Source: Labyrinthula sp. Ha (lineage: Eukaryota; Sar; Bigyra; Labyrinthulida; Labyrinthulaceae). Taken from it: a DNA stretch of 64,000 nucleotides. Made by a program: the position numbers and the translations under genes. The stretch spans positions 1,514,478 through 1,578,477 of the forward strand of contig JAALGZ010000008.1 in NCBI GenBank assembly GCA_015227615.1. The letters run 5' to 3'. Below, piece by piece: positions 11,118 through 23,105 of the stretch; within the stretch, counting starts at the first letter, position 1, and every line of letters begins with the position of its first letter. Below the pieces are notes generated by a model. That model worked only from the letters and a program-made list of their open reading frames with translations, had not been told where the DNA came from and searched no databases.

Positions 11118-14100
11118 CTAAAGCCCAACTGATTTTACAATGGTACCCAGAACATCTTTAAGTAAGGGACCAACATTGCCATCATTCCACTCAACCCTTA
11201 GCCCTTCGATAAACTTTTCAACTTTTTCAACCTCTTTAAACTCGTTTAATCTTAAACTTAAAAACTCTTTAAATAACCGAACTTCCTTTTGCTCAGCTTC
11301 AGCAGGTATGACGTCGAGCAACTGCAGAACAAAGTTATCCTTCAACGCGGGCCTCTCCAAACAAGTTTTCAAAAGCCTATTTTGAAAGTTTACCCAGTCT
11401 CCGATACTAACATATCCTTGAAGCTCGCGTTGAATATCACCCAGATATCTTGCTGAGATAATGTTTTCAAGTTCTGGGAGAGCTGGGTACAGCAAATTAA
11501 CCTGTTCTACAGACACTTCGGGTAACAATTCTTCAAGTAAGAGCCCAGCTTCTTGCTTTGAATTTACTTGTTCCAAACAAACGGCGAAAAGATATTTTTT
11601 CTGGAGAACAGATAATTCGTTCCCATAAAGAGCTAATTTTCTCAGCACAAGAAACATACCAAAACTAAACAGCTCTGGAACAGAGACGTCCAGCAAAACT
11701 TGACTCTGTGGAAAAGAAACGTTCTCTACAATAAGCTTCAGGTACTTCCACACAACCCCATACTTCACTTCGTCGTCGACTACTCTCCTCATTGCCTCGT
11801 ACCCGGATTTAAATTTGTATTCTTCATCACTGCTCACTAGTTTAGCAAAAACAGTTAACCAGTTTTCTGATGCAACTCCCTTCTGATACTTGTTTAGAAA
11901 GCTAAAATCATTACTTCCAAAATATACTCCAGTTTCTTCTTTCAGCCAATTGATTAATCCGTCACTCCTCCAATCTCTTATACCATGCTGTATCTGTATA
12001 ATATCACCTTTCCCATATGTCATTTCAAACAAGTTTATTATCCTACGACAAACGCTTTTGTTACCAAACTTCTGCCGTAAAATGTCAAGCATATCCTTCC
12101 AATCTCTTCCTTTCAACTTAAGTAAATATCCACCAGAATTTCTAAATTCCTTCTTTTTCCAAAAACCTACTTTTTGAGTATGTGCCTGAAGAGCAGATCT
12201 ATCAAGTGCATATTTTGAAAAGTGCTCCACTCTAAATGTCCATCTCTTGTCCTTATACTGGATAAACTCAGCCCCAAGGGAGTCTTTAGTGAAACCCTTC
12301 AGGAAATCAATAAAATCCTCATCTGATATTCCGTCAGGGGTTTTTTCAATATTGTACATGGTAACAATGGCAGGATTATTTAACTTTTCACCTTGTTCAG
12401 GTGACTCTGTGTCAGTGCCGTAAACTTCCACACTTTCATTCTCTATTTGAACTACTTCATCAACAACTAACTCACGTACATCAACCTTGTCAATCCATTT
12501 CACGCTTCCTACACCCTTTCTCATAATTTGAAAGTTCTCCATTTCTCCTAATTCCTCATCTGTCATAAACTTCATCTCACTTACATCGGGACTTATTGAA
12601 TACCCCATTTCTCTATAAGCACTACTAAGTCGAGGTGCCTTCAAGTTAATCCGTCGTCGGGTTACAGGAATCTGATCAACTTCAGTATCAACCTTTTTCT
12701 CTTCAATTTTCTTTTTACCAGGTGTCAAATTTAGCGAGGGAACTGAAAACTTAGCAGGAGGGGTGTAATGTCGATTGACAAAAGTTTTATCACCCAACAA
12801 ATATCGTTTTGTTCTCGTCTTGGATGGTGTGAATTTCCTTCTTATTGGCAGCTCACCTAATGGATACACTTCTTTCGACTTAACTTTCTTCTGCGGGGAG
12901 CTCTTAGACTGTGCTAACCAATTTAAGTAAGGCTTCGGTCGCCGAGGAAGCCTATTCTGGGTAGATGGGGATGACTGCAACAGCTTCATAGAAAGAGGGA
13001 GATCGACCTTCTTAGGTGTCGGATTAAGCTGCCTAGTACTCTTGTTTGACCAAAGCTGCTTTGCTAAAAGAAGTTGTTTAGTTGCAGGTGTAAACAGTAA
13101 AGAGGAGTTTGGCGAGGAGGTATCCAGCAGAGAGAGGGTGAGTGCTTGCTGCAAGCCTTGGTTATTTGGTGTATTATTATTGTTATTATTTTGATTATTG
13201 TTCGTATTGTTATTTGAAAAGAGAGATCCTGAATTTGTATTGCTGCTGCCAAACAGTGAGTTGCTGTTACTATTTGAATTATTATTGTTTGCAAACAATC
13301 CTCCCGAAGAATTGTTGTTATTTGAGTTTCCAAAGAGCCCACCACTGCTTGAGTTATTATTATTATTAGATGCGTTCCCAAAAAGTCCTCCACCTGTTGA
13401 GGCGTTATTATTTGAAGTTCCAAACAACCCACCTGAACTATTATTAGTTTTAGTATTTCCAAACAGACCTCCACTTGATGTATTCGTGTTTATATTCGAA
13501 TTTCCAAACAATCCACCTCCAGAGTTGTTATTATTGTTCGTATTTGTAGCACCAAAAAGTCCACCCCCAGTATTTCCTGTTGTATTATTATTTGAAGTTC
13601 CAAATAATCCTCCACCTGAGTTATTATTCGTAGAACCTCCAAATAATCCACCTCCTGAGTTATTATTTGTAGAACCTCCAAATAACCCTCCACTATTATT
13701 ATTATTATTAGTTCCAAACAAACCACCACTATTCGATGAGTTGTTATTATTATTATTATTATTGGCACCAAATAATCCACCAGAAGTATTATTATTTTTC
13801 GAAGATCCAAATAAACTTCCACCAGTATTAGTGTTATTATTATTATTGTTTGTAGCTCCAAATAAACCACCACTGTTTGTATTATTAGTATTATTTGCTC
13901 CAAACAACCCTCCACTAGTATTATTATTATTGTTAGTGCTTCCAAATAATCCACCAGAGTTCGTATTAGTATTCGTTGTACCACTGTTTCCCCAGATTCC
14001 TCCTGAGTTAGTGCTTGCACCACCATTCATAAATTCAACCCTAAGTTCTTCAAAACTCTTATCTCGATACTTATCCATCGCAGTAATACTAGCAAACTGT

Positions 14101-14591
14101 AAATTATTATTATAAGTGCTCGAGCTATCTCTCGTCGGAACATAATCATTCTGCACCTGCCCTTGGTTTTGACCCATAGTTCCAGACGTACCAAACGTGT
14201 TTGTAGATGTTGATCCAAATCCGCCACTATTTCCAAATGTCCCTGTGTTTGTTCCAAAGGTAGATGTGTTCGTGTTTGAACTTCCAAAAGTATTTGTCGT
14301 GTTGTTGCTTCCAAACAACGACCCAGAATTATTATTATTATTTGTTTGTCCAAAAGCGGTTGTACTATTTGATCCAAAGAGGTTTGAACTGTTGGTGTTA
14401 TTACCGAACATGCTGGAACCAGAACTTGTTGTTGTTTGTCCAAACGCGGAAGAGTTGTTGTTATTGTTGTTAGAGCCAAACAGGCCGCCTGATGTATTGG
14501 ATGATCCAAATCCCGTGTTATTATTGGAGCCAAATGCATTTGATGTGTTATTTGATCCAAATGTTGTTGATCCGAAGCCACCAAAGACCAT
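11118..14591 (-). CDS. NUP98: Nup98-Nup96 precursor (Nup145-type GLFG nucleoporin with autoproteolytic domain)
   Basis: 1157 residues. FG and GLFG repeats with Asn-rich spacers occupy about 1-150 and 195-480. Such repeats line the nuclear pore and bind transport receptors. Between them, at about 150-190, lies a GLEBS-like segment (SITAMDKYRDKSFEELRVE), the Rae1/Gle2-binding site in this family. A basic Pro/Lys-rich linker follows (480-650), then the autoproteolytic domain (about 655-795), ending in H790-F791-S792-K-Y. The HF/S motif predicts self-cleavage between F791 and S792. The remaining 366 residues are a helical Nup96/Nup145C-like part that would join the Y complex. It is much shorter than usual for this half (roughly 700-900 residues). 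The gene is a single exon with its start directly at the FG region (MVFGGFGS). The shared upstream motif lies 49 nt before the ATG. Confidence 0.93.
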   Translation of the reverse strand: MVFGGFGSTTFGSNNTSNAFGSNNNTGFGSSNTSGGLFGSNNNNNNSSAFGQTTTSSGSSMFGNNTNSSNLFGSNSTTAFGQTNNNNNSGSLFGSNNTTNTFGSSNTNTSTFGTNTGTFGNSGGFGSTSTNTFGTSGTMGQNQGQVQNDYVPTRDSSSTYNNNLQFASITAMDKYRDKSFEELRVEFMNGGASTNSGGIWGNSGTTNTNTNSGGLFGSTNNNNNTSGGLFGANNTNNTNSGGLFGATNNNNNNTNTGGSLFGSSKNNNTSGGLFGANNNNNNNNSSNSGGLFGTNNNNNSGGLFGGSTNNNSGGGLFGGSTNNNSGGGLFGTSNNNTTGNTGGGLFGATNTNNNNNSGGGLFGNSNINTNTSSGGLFGNTKTNNSSGGLFGTSNNNASTGGGLFGNASNNNNNSSSGGLFGNSNNNNSSGGLFANNNNSNSNSNSLFGSSNTNSGSLFSNNNTNNNQNNNNNNTPNNQGLQQALTLSLLDTSSPNSSLLFTPATKQLLLAKQLWSNKSTRQLNPTPKKVDLPLSMKLLQSSPSTQNRLPRRPKPYLNWLAQSKSSPQKKVKSKEVYPLGELPIRRKFTPSKTRTKRYLLGDKTFVNRHYTPPAKFSVPSLNLTPGKKKIEEKKVDTEVDQIPVTRRRINLKAPRLSSAYREMGYSISPDVSEMKFMTDEELGEMENFQIMRKGVGSVKWIDKVDVRELVVDEVVQIENESVEVYGTDTESPEQGEKLNNPAIVTMYNIEKTPDGISDEDFIDFLKGFTKDSLGAEFIQYKDKRWTFRVEHFSKYALDRSALQAHTQKVGFWKKKEFRNSGGYLLKLKGRDWKDMLDILRQKFGNKSVCRRIINLFEMTYGKGDIIQIQHGIRDWRSDGLINWLKEETGVYFGSNDFSFLNKYQKGVASENWLTVFAKLVSSDEEYKFKSGYEAMRRVVDDEVKYGVVWKYLKLIVENVSFPQSQVLLDVSVPELFSFGMFLVLRKLALYGNELSVLQKKYLFAVCLEQVNSKQEAGLLLEELLPEVSVEQVNLLYPALPELENIISARYLGDIQRELQGYVSIGDWVNFQNRLLKTCLERPALKDNFVLQLLDVIPAEAEQKEVRLFKEFLSLRLNEFKEVEKVEKFIEGLRVEWNDGNVGPLLKDVLGTIVKSVGL
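13190..14560 (-). repeat. AAT/AAC trinucleotide runs coding Asn spacers between GLFG motifs
   Basis: The FG region is built of units (GGLFG plus 5-15 residues) separated by runs of AAT and AAC codons, up to eight Asn in a row. On the + strand these appear as TTATTATTG tracts. Such tracts expand and contract by slippage, and they create long spurious open frames on the opposite strand. Confidence 0.85.
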
Positions 14592-14640
14592 CGCTAAAGA
14601 TCTTTTCCTTGGATAATTCTTGTCGTTTTCTTTTTATTGT

Positions 14641-14670
14641 GTTGTTTCGAATTGCGATAAATTTGGGGAA
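14641..14670 (-). promoter_or_regulatory. Shared bipartite upstream motif, NUP98 copy
   Basis: On the - strand: TTCCCCAAA, 11 nt, TCGAAACAA. It ends 49 nt before the ATG. The same two boxes with 11-12 nt between them precede transaldolase, the BED gene and TSR1, always in the sense orientation. Core promoter or transcription-start element is the likely role (inference). Confidence 0.65.
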
Positions 14671-14739
14671 TTTCTTAGAAAGAAACATCTTTTGTGTGTC
14701 TCTCTTTTATGGACATAATTTGAAGAACCACTTCTGGTA

Positions 14740-16560
14740 AAGTTAACCAATGCAACTTTGAGCTTGAAGAAGAAGATCTGGATCTTGTAAAGATAGTTAT
14801 TCCTCTGGAAAAATCATATTTCAGAAGAAAATAGTCGTGGACAATGAACTCACTGCTATCAGGGGACTCAAGAAACTTAATCCATCTGCACAAGCTCTAG
14901 CCAACTCCATATCTTACTTGGAAGCCATAGTATCAATTGGAGAAGAACCAATACTACCGAAAACACGCCGTCATCTCAAACACCAACCCACCGAGCAAAC
15001 GAGAACCAACCTTCAGCACAAGAGAATCAGGACCTGAACAGTAGCCAGGAAACAATGATGGGACAAGAACCAGAAGGACCCCAAAAGAAGGATACTACCA
15101 AATCTCATACTTCATCCGAGATACAATACCCGAAACATCTCCACTAACAATAGGTACAAAAGTATCTCAAGCTTAACCACAATAGCAACTGCAAGAATAA
15201 CTCGAGGTGGCGGAGGAATGAGTTCACTAGATTATATGCAACTCCTTGAACATTTAGAGGAATCTACCGCTGGAACCGAAGGACACCTAAAAAATACAAA
15301 TATTGAATCTGTAGCACCAATACGTAGAGAAAAAGCAGAAGCTGAACATCTTTCTTGAGCGGAAACCACTTCAATAACATTTAAGGAAAAAAACAGAAAA
15401 TGAAAAAGGAATCCCCCAGTTACCAAAAGAGTAATCCACAAAATGCCATAGAACGTTTCAAAATCACCTAAAAGCTACAAAAAACCTTACCTTTCAACAG
15501 AATATATAACCTCAATAAGACAGAAAAACTTCGAAATTCCATTAAAACCTCTGAACAATACTTGGATGCAGAACCTTGATATATAGAAGAGCATCCAGCA
15601 AAGAATGCAAATTGATCAACAGGATGTGAATTCTGCTCAGAACATGAACAGGTAGTATATAAGGACGGATAAGAAGAGCAACTTGAGAACAAAAACCTCT
15701 TGGTGGCTTGAAGCGGAAACACATGAAAATCTTTCATATTTTGTGCAATGTTTCCTTTTTTAATTTTAATGCGGATTATAAGATCTCGACTAAATTTTGG
15801 GAGATCGTAGAATTGGACCTTAAGACAGAGCTTGACCAACCATCTTCATGGAATCATACAACTGAACCAATCAGAGGAGGATGCTAACATGGAACCTAAC
15901 GGAAAGATCAATGATCAAGCCGAATTCATTCTTGTTACCACAGCATGAAGCTCCTAATGGTATTAAAAGCCCGTGATAGCGTTAGGCTAAAGAGCCCTTC
16001 CAAACTACCTAACTCACCACAACTGTATTGATATTGCTTGGAAGCTGTGAAATTGTTTGAAAAATCTTAAGATTTGGTTGAACAATCCTGCAAGCATTTT
16101 CTTAAGAACCATCAAGACCGTCGATCTTAGGAACTCTTGATAGTGGCATTTGCCGCCGAGAAAATCCAAGTTACCGAAGTCGAGCCTGAAAATACTTGTA
16201 GCATTGCTTTCAATATGAAGGAATAAGCTATCATCATCCATCATTGAACCAGTTCTATGCATAATTGTGCATTAGTCAACACTCATGCAAGAGTTAAAGA
16301 ATTTCACTTAGTCGATTGGTCAGACTTGGACTAAGAACGACAGGAATCTTGGTCTTATCCACCAGGTTGAAAAGGAAAGTACATCTTATTTTCTAAATAT
16401 CACCTCAATAGTTGATGGAAATTTTACTGACATTTCTCATATGTCGTTCAATACATTATAGCCTCAATCAGTACCTCTACTTTAGAGTTCGAGAGGTTTA
16501 AATCCTATGCTAGCATTGAAAATGAATTGTGGGCCTGGTGACAGCAAGTATATTGCTATT
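14740..16560 (+). pseudogene. Decayed coding-like region, possibly retroelement gag
   Basis: The + strand has purine-rich, codon-like composition and repeated short open stretches broken by stops and frameshifts. Examples are MDNELTAIRGLKKLNPSAQA from 14837, and protein-like pieces near 16030-16250 and 16450-16560. The charged, Gln/Asn/Lys-rich pieces would suit a gag or structural protein, but no zinc knuckle or catalytic motif is visible. It lies head to head with NUP98, starting about 70 nt beyond that gene's upstream motif. Confidence 0.35.
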
Positions 16561-19500
16561 TAGACACTGTACAATTATAAGTAACCATAGCGTTTGTTAC
16601 TGGACAAATATGTTGCAGAGAGAACAACTTACTGACATACGTTTTCTTTTCATGATATAGATGTGCTTCTAGCCTCAAGAGTTTGATAGTAGGTTTAAGT
16701 ATTTATAAAAACAAAAACTCTGCCCAAAAAAAGTATTTTTATCTTAGGAAGACAAAGCTAGTTAAGAGTTCCTTGGAAACACGGGAACACAGGTTGGAGC
16801 ATTGGCTAGTTCATGGAAACTAAAAGTGAAGTAGAAAAATAAGTGTCAGTAAGGTGATTAGATGAACAAAATGTACTTCTAGCCGGATACTTATTTTCAC
16901 AAAAAGATTAGTCAACAGCATCAAAAGTTGATTAGCTTAGAAATTCATTTAATGATGTTATGTTAGAATGTAGAACATGAACAAGCTAACCCTATTCTTA
17001 AGATTAAACTGCCAGGAGCAGTTGCTCAACCCATAGAGCCTGTATTGTTGCTTCTAATGGGTTATAAGTTTACAAAATTCTCTATAAACAGCTCTAGTTA
17101 AATAAAACGGTCTACAAGCTTTCTTTAGATAATATTTTATGTTTGATTTGAATTTTCATTTCACATCGCCCTTGACTGGAAAATTATTGAAATGATGATG
17201 GGGTTTTACACTGGAAACCAGTTTAAATCGGGATGATTTCCGGTCGAGCTATTAGCTTGCAATAAGGTAACTTAAGTAAGCACAGAATTTCTTCGACTGA
17301 GAATACATATATTTACTTAATCTCCCTTCAAAACACCTGAAGGTAATCTGTTGACATGTGCAATCTTTTATTATAAATATTCTAATAACACAATTACTCG
17401 TCACTAACAATGCCTTTTTTTTTTCGGCAAATCTAGATATATAGTATTCTGTGTTATTGTAGTATTATAGATTAGGCTAGAGGATTTTTGCATAGAATTA
17501 AGTCCAAAGAAATAAATAATGTTAGTATTAAATTCTTGAGAGTGTGTGGCATTCCATTTGATTAAGCCGAAAAAAGAAAAATAAGTTGTAAAGAATCCTT
17601 TCAGTGTATCGCTATCCCTCTTATATTTACTTTCCTAAAGCATAAATTGGGACTCTGAACATAACTATCCCAAGAATTCAACAGGCAAGAAAGCCATATG
17701 AAAGCCAAGCATTGAAGATTAACTGTTTTTACATAGTCAAAGTTTTATGTTGAAGACTTTATTTTTTCTAAATGTTCTATGTTATAGAACTATTTGCTTT
17801 TCGTGTATCTCGAAGAAAGAGGGTTAACTAATCACCCAAAATTATTAGTATTGACTATGCTTTCTATGTTTATAGTAGCACCTACTAGTTCTTAATAGGT
17901 TATGGATATACTTTGGGCCTTTTAATCGATTAACTTAGGATATATTTAAATGTACTCAACTAGTTCCATTGTCATATTAACTTTGACAGTTGTCGTCATC
18001 GGATGCTGAGACGGCAATATAGTCCATACACATTTCAACTGTGTATATAACCCGACCCATTAGTGTAGTAACAAATATAATTGTGATCAGAATCTTATTT
18101 TCTATTATGATAACTTCAAATAGAATTTTAGATTGTTTTACCATGAACCATACAGATATGACATATGATCATGCATCTAGTTGGCTGATATTGATTTCTA
18201 GTACTTATTGGTATAGGTTTCCAATGAAGCTTTCTATAATTTTCGGAATACAAGGTTCCATATATAAAGATAAGAAGATAAGTCTCAAGGCGAGTTCCCA
18301 AGTCATATAAAGATTTGCAAAAAAAAGTGAAAATGGCTACAGTTAACTTTCTGACGTCTCATTCAGATGAGGAAAGGTATTTTTCATTATAGCTTTGGAA
18401 AAATAAAGATAATATGTTTGTGACTATGTGAAATAGTTAACTATTTAAATTCTTTTTCTACCGTTTTTTTCACAAAAATCTTTTTTCTAGCTTGTTTAGT
18501 CTTTAACATTTTCCCGAAGAAGCTCTAAAGTTCTAGTTTAATACAGGCCGAAAATAACTTATAATCTACACGTTTCATCAATACCTTCAATAGTGATGAT
18601 GCCATATCATTAGTCTTCAACAATGTATACGTTTGAAAAGATGTATATACAAGGAGACAAGATAATACATATATATATTAAAAAGTAATTGCTTTAGATT
18701 AAAAATGGGTAAGAGCCTGATCCTGGGATAATAGTTAATGATTTGAGAGATGAACTCCTCGCGAAATAGTGAAACATATACTGTTAACAGAATATCACGT
18801 TTTGAACACAAAATATCGGAATTAGTATTACTTTATGGATCTGTACATTGTTAAGCTAGGTACCAGATATGCTCACTTTTTAAGAATGTATGCTCAGCAC
18901 GTAGCCGTTGCGAGATTATAAGTATACATTCTTATTGATGTTTCATACAAGCATTGATGCTTGTATTTGCATGAAGGGTATCATTATGTATTTACACACC
19001 TGTTTACCTCTTGCAAATAGTTTATCCCATAAAAGGTACGAATCTATTTAAACCAATACCATAGACGTAGCTAAGTAAAGTTTATTCTACTTTTTCTTTA
19101 TTTTGAATTCAAAATCAAGGTTTTCAAACAAGGTGAGGATTTAAATTTGTGTGTAAGAATGCTTTGTGCATTTGATTTTATATTGTTCTAAATATCTGAA
19201 ACCTCTAAATAGCTACAAAACTAAGCTGGTACACTAATCAAACCAAGAATTAGTTCATTTTTTAGATTTGTGCAACTAATATTTTATTACTTTGAAAGCA
19301 TCTCTTTCTCAGTGTTGCCTTTTTGGAAAATGTTAGAAAGCTTTCAACAGTAATGTGGAAATTTGGGGGGGTTACGTGAGTTTCAAACTATACCCATATC
19401 CATGTTTGAGATAAATTGGTGTTTCCAACTAATAGATCGCATTTAAGAATCTATTCTATTAGCGGAATCAAAGCTTTGAAGGCAAATGGCATTATATATA

Positions 19501-21949
19501 TATGAAATAGCGGTTTAACTAAACGATGGCTTCAAATTGGTTTGAATCCACAGTATGTATTGGTGTACAACTGTGTCAATGACTATAATTTTAGCTCTAG
19601 CAAAGGGGGAATACTCTGTTTTACAAGTTATAATATACATATAGGTCCTATCTAAAATGGGTTCTGTTGGAACTATTATTAACAACATCTCATATACATA
19701 GTTTGAAGGTTCAACATATATTTCCTATTATATATAGTTGTTCTAGCAATCCTAAGCTACTTAAGAGAATCTTAAGGAGAATCAACCAACTTTATAACAC
19801 CCTTGCCCTTAAAACAGTAGTAAAAGTTAGTTCTTAAATTTTCATTCTAGAAATGAAGGCTCTGCTTAATCATGGAATTCTAGCAGATTTAATTTAAGAT
19901 TACACCGATCTAAAAAAATGTAACTCTCAGAATTCCCAACTTAGCTTTTCAGATGAAAACCCGCTACATCTCTTGGTCTCAAAAGGCACTTTATGTTAGA
20001 GGAAACTTTTATTACCTGGTATTAAAGAACATCTGTAGTTAAATTAAAAGGTGTAATCGCTATTACACTCTTTTTTCCAGAATAAGAATATACTGAAACA
20101 GCACCATTTTACTATTAAATTCTACCAACAAAATCTAATGGAAAAAGCGAAAGAACAGCATTCAGGATTTATATCCTATAGTACAGTGGAGCTATGCAAT
20201 GTCCTTCTCAATAGAATAATTAGATCATTCTAACGTAGAAAAACTATTTTTTTATAACATTTAGCTACCAGTAAGCTATTCATCTGATTCAATTATGTTG
20301 TATTATTAGGCCCTCAACTCCCATTCCATGTATATACACTCATTCAACTACATTTAAAATGCTAAAAATATTATTTATAATCTTGAAGTGGTGGACTTTG
20401 GAAGTACCTGAACCCGAGCATTGACAAAGTCATTACTATCAGCAAACTAACGATCCCCAAATTAGAGAGAAAGTGTACCATGAGGTTATATATGTAACTA
20501 TTTACTATTGGTCATTAGAGGTTGAAAATTTGCAATATATATTTGTTAACTTATTATCGGTTATCAGCTTAGCCTTTGAAACGTCTGTATGTAGCCTTTA
20601 GATTCTCAGGTTCGAGTCTATAATAAGACTTGCAACCAAATTCAAGGTGATAAAGATGAATACCACAACTTGAAATACGTTAAAGTTACTTCCTTGGATA
20701 TGTGGCAGAATACGTCCAAATACAAGGCTTAGAATGACATTATTCTTAATCATTTCAAAAATTTATTCTTGCTTTTTCATGCAGTTAAAGCAGTCACTTA
20801 CTTCCAAAAATTTGTTTAAGCAAATCACTTATGATACGAGCAAAGTGAGAATTAGTTCAAGAGATCTGTTGAGTTCAATGTACTGAGACTTAAGAGTCCT
20901 ATCGTATTCCTTCTCTTAATTTTTCCTGCATGTGATTAACCATTGGAATACCTTTTGCTTTCAACCTTAAGTTTATTTCTCGCTGTCGATTATTTTTATG
21001 TTAGATTTTTTTGGTTCATGCTAGATATCTTATTCATATTTCTTCATCAGTGGAGGTTTTGTGGTAATCTAGGGTTTGCAGGATTCAGCTGCTAATTTTG
21101 GATGAAACATATTCAGGGCATTGTAATAAAAGAGATCATTTTCTGGAGTGTATGAATACTTAAGAGTTGCCATTGAGAAGTGGACTGTTCTTCTGAATAT
21201 CCTTCGTTTACCCGAAGTCACCCATTATGTCAAAGACAATTTATAAATGCTATTACATACGGCATAAAGATTGGATCTTACAGACTATATATGCAAGTTT
21301 TTAGACTTTTTATCTGAGCATAGACATTCCTTCTTAACATTTGACCAAGGTTATAGTATTCCGAACACTATTTACTCAAAAGAAAACAAAAACATTAATT
21401 TTTCATTAACTGCCTTCAGAGGGTCCAGCAGGTGCAAGGGCAGTCATTCATCTGCTAATATTCTTTGATAAGATAAATATTTTAAGAACACGAAAGGAAG
21501 GCGATGAAAGTTCCACCCCGGTGTAATCAGAAATAGGTTCTATTAGGTTGTGGTGTTGTAGACCCAACTTGACCTTGAAACGTGTGTTTAATGCCTATGA
21601 ATTCTTTATAAGCTTGCCCTTAGCTTACCTGTTTATTTCCGAGAGTATCTCTAGAGTCATCAAAGAAGTTGAAACCAGTTCGCATCTAGAACAAACTCAC
21701 AAGGGCATAAAAATTAAGTGTTATGACATTTTTGTACGAATAAAGTCAAACGATCTGACAAAGAGATATAAGTAACCAAGAACAAACAAATCTTTGGTTA
21801 TATATTTGTAATACTTTTTTATTTAACTCTAAAAACTAGCATACTTATTTTTGGTAATAACCAATATGTCTTTTTTGGTACAGAAACAAGATAACATAAA
21901 ATTGAAACAAATTGAGAAATTGTGGAATCTCCGTCTCCATTCAATTCAA
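16561..21949. other. Long gene-poor AT-rich stretch
   Basis: No reading frame with a recognisable motif. Frames near 18041-18310, 21271-21468 and 21548-21775 are open by chance-like composition. I see no RNA gene. A tRNA-like phrase GGTTCGAGTC near 20610 lacks the rest of a cloverleaf. Confidence 0.5.
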
Positions 21950-21979
21950 TTGCCCAAAATATTCTTTATTCGCAACAAC
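21950..21979 (+). promoter_or_regulatory. Shared bipartite upstream motif, transaldolase copy
   Basis: TTGCCCAAA, 11 nt, TCGCAACAA. It ends 64 nt before the transaldolase ATG, and its first 13 bases are identical to the BED-gene copy on the opposite strand. Confidence 0.65.
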
Positions 21980-22043
21980 CAATATCTGACAGAATAGAGA
22001 AAAGCAAACCGAAAAACCGAAGATAAAAATCTAAATTTCGAAG

Positions 22044-23105
22044 ATGGCTCCAGAACCGCAAACAAAGAAAGCTAAAACATCTAGTAATGAACTTGAACAA
22101 TTAAAAAAACATACTATTGTTGTTGCAGATACAGGAGATATTGATTCCATCAAGTCATTCAAACCTACAGACGCAACTACTAATCCCTCCTTGATCCTAG
22201 CTTCAGCTACAGATAAAAGATATAAGAAACTTGTTGATGAAGCAGTCGCCTTTGCTTCCAAGGAAGAAAATCAAACAAAATATGCTATTTCAAACTACAA
22301 GTCCGAGAAATCTGAGAAAAATGGTACTAAATCCGAAGACGGAGATGTTCTTGGATTGGCAATTGATAAAGTCTGCGTGAACTTTGGAGTTGAGATTCTG
22401 TCTCATATTGAAGGATTAGTATCCACAGAAGTAGATGCTCGGCTTTCTTATGATACGAGTGAATCCGTTGCTCGGGCAAAAAGGATTATAGATCTATATA
22501 AGGCAGCTGGAATTGAGAAAGAAAGAATCCTCATTAAGTTGGCATCAACCTGGGAAGGTTTCCAAGCAGCTGTTGAATTAAAGAAAGAAGGAATAAATTG
22601 CAACATGACTCTGTTGTTTTCATTTGCTCAGGCAATAGTTGCTGCTCAATCTGAAGTTGAATTGATTTCTCCTTTTGTTGGGAGGATTAGAGATTGGTAT
22701 GTAAAGAATAGAGAGGGAAATTTTATGGATGCAAAAGAAGATCCAGGAGTATTGAGTGTAACTAAGATTTACAACTATTATAAAAAGTATGGATATAAGA
22801 CAGTTGTTATGGGAGCTAGTTTTAGATCTAAAGAAGAGATTATTGAGTTAGTTGGATGTGATAAGTTGACAATTGCACCTAAATTCTTGAAAGCGTTGGA
22901 AGAAGGAGAAAGTGAAGTAAGTTTGAAGTTATCTAAAGATAATGTTGGAGAAGTAGAGGAAAAAGTAGAACTTACTGAAAAGGAATTTAGATGGAGAATG
23001 AACGAGGATCAAATGGCTGTAGAAAAACTAAGTGAAGGAATTAGAAATTTTGCAAAAGACATTGTGAAACTTGAAGTTATGCTCAAGGATTTAATTAAGA
23101 GTTAA
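22044..23105 (+). CDS. TAL1: Transaldolase
   Basis: 353 residues. Transaldolase moves a dihydroxyacetone unit from sedoheptulose 7-phosphate to glyceraldehyde 3-phosphate in the non-oxidative pentose phosphate pathway, normally in the cytosol. Family motifs are all present: DATTNPSL (about 43-50), [20 protein letters not shown] with the Schiff-base lysine K165, [21 protein letters not shown] and [14 protein letters not shown] near the end. It is closest in style to animal and fungal class I enzymes. The N-terminal QTKKAKT is a basic patch like the nuclear-localisation tail of animal enzymes. A Lys/Ser/Glu-rich insertion (about 86-101) makes it longer than the typical 315-337 residues. Single exon. 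The last 15 bp overlap the end of the convergent BED gene. Confidence 0.97.
   Translation: MAPEPQTKKAKTSSNELEQLKKHTIVVADTGDIDSIKSFKPTDATTNPSLILASATDKRYKKLVDEAVAFASKEENQTKYAISNYKSEKSEKNGTKSEDGDVLGLAIDKVCVNFGVEILSHIEGLVSTEVDARLSYDTSESVARAKRIIDLYKAAGIEKERILIKLASTWEGFQAAVELKKEGINCNMTLLFSFAQAIVAAQSEVELISPFVGRIRDWYVKNREGNFMDAKEDPGVLSVTKIYNYYKKYGYKTVVMGASFRSKEEIIELVGCDKLTIAPKFLKALEEGESEVSLKLSKDNVGEVEEKVELTEKEFRWRMNEDQMAVEKLSEGIRNFAKDIVKLEVMLKDLIKS

Noticed and set aside
13198-14115. Long + strand open frame of Leu/Pro-rich protein opposite NUP98
   Set aside because: It is the mirror of the AAT/AAC and GLFG repeat codons. The NUP98 frame explains it fully.
18041-18310. 89-codon + strand frame
   Set aside because: Low-complexity Ile/Thr/Ser composition and no motif; consistent with chance.
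20600-20640. GGTTCGAGTC, tRNA T-arm-like
   Set aside because: No D-arm or anticodon arm upstream that folds.
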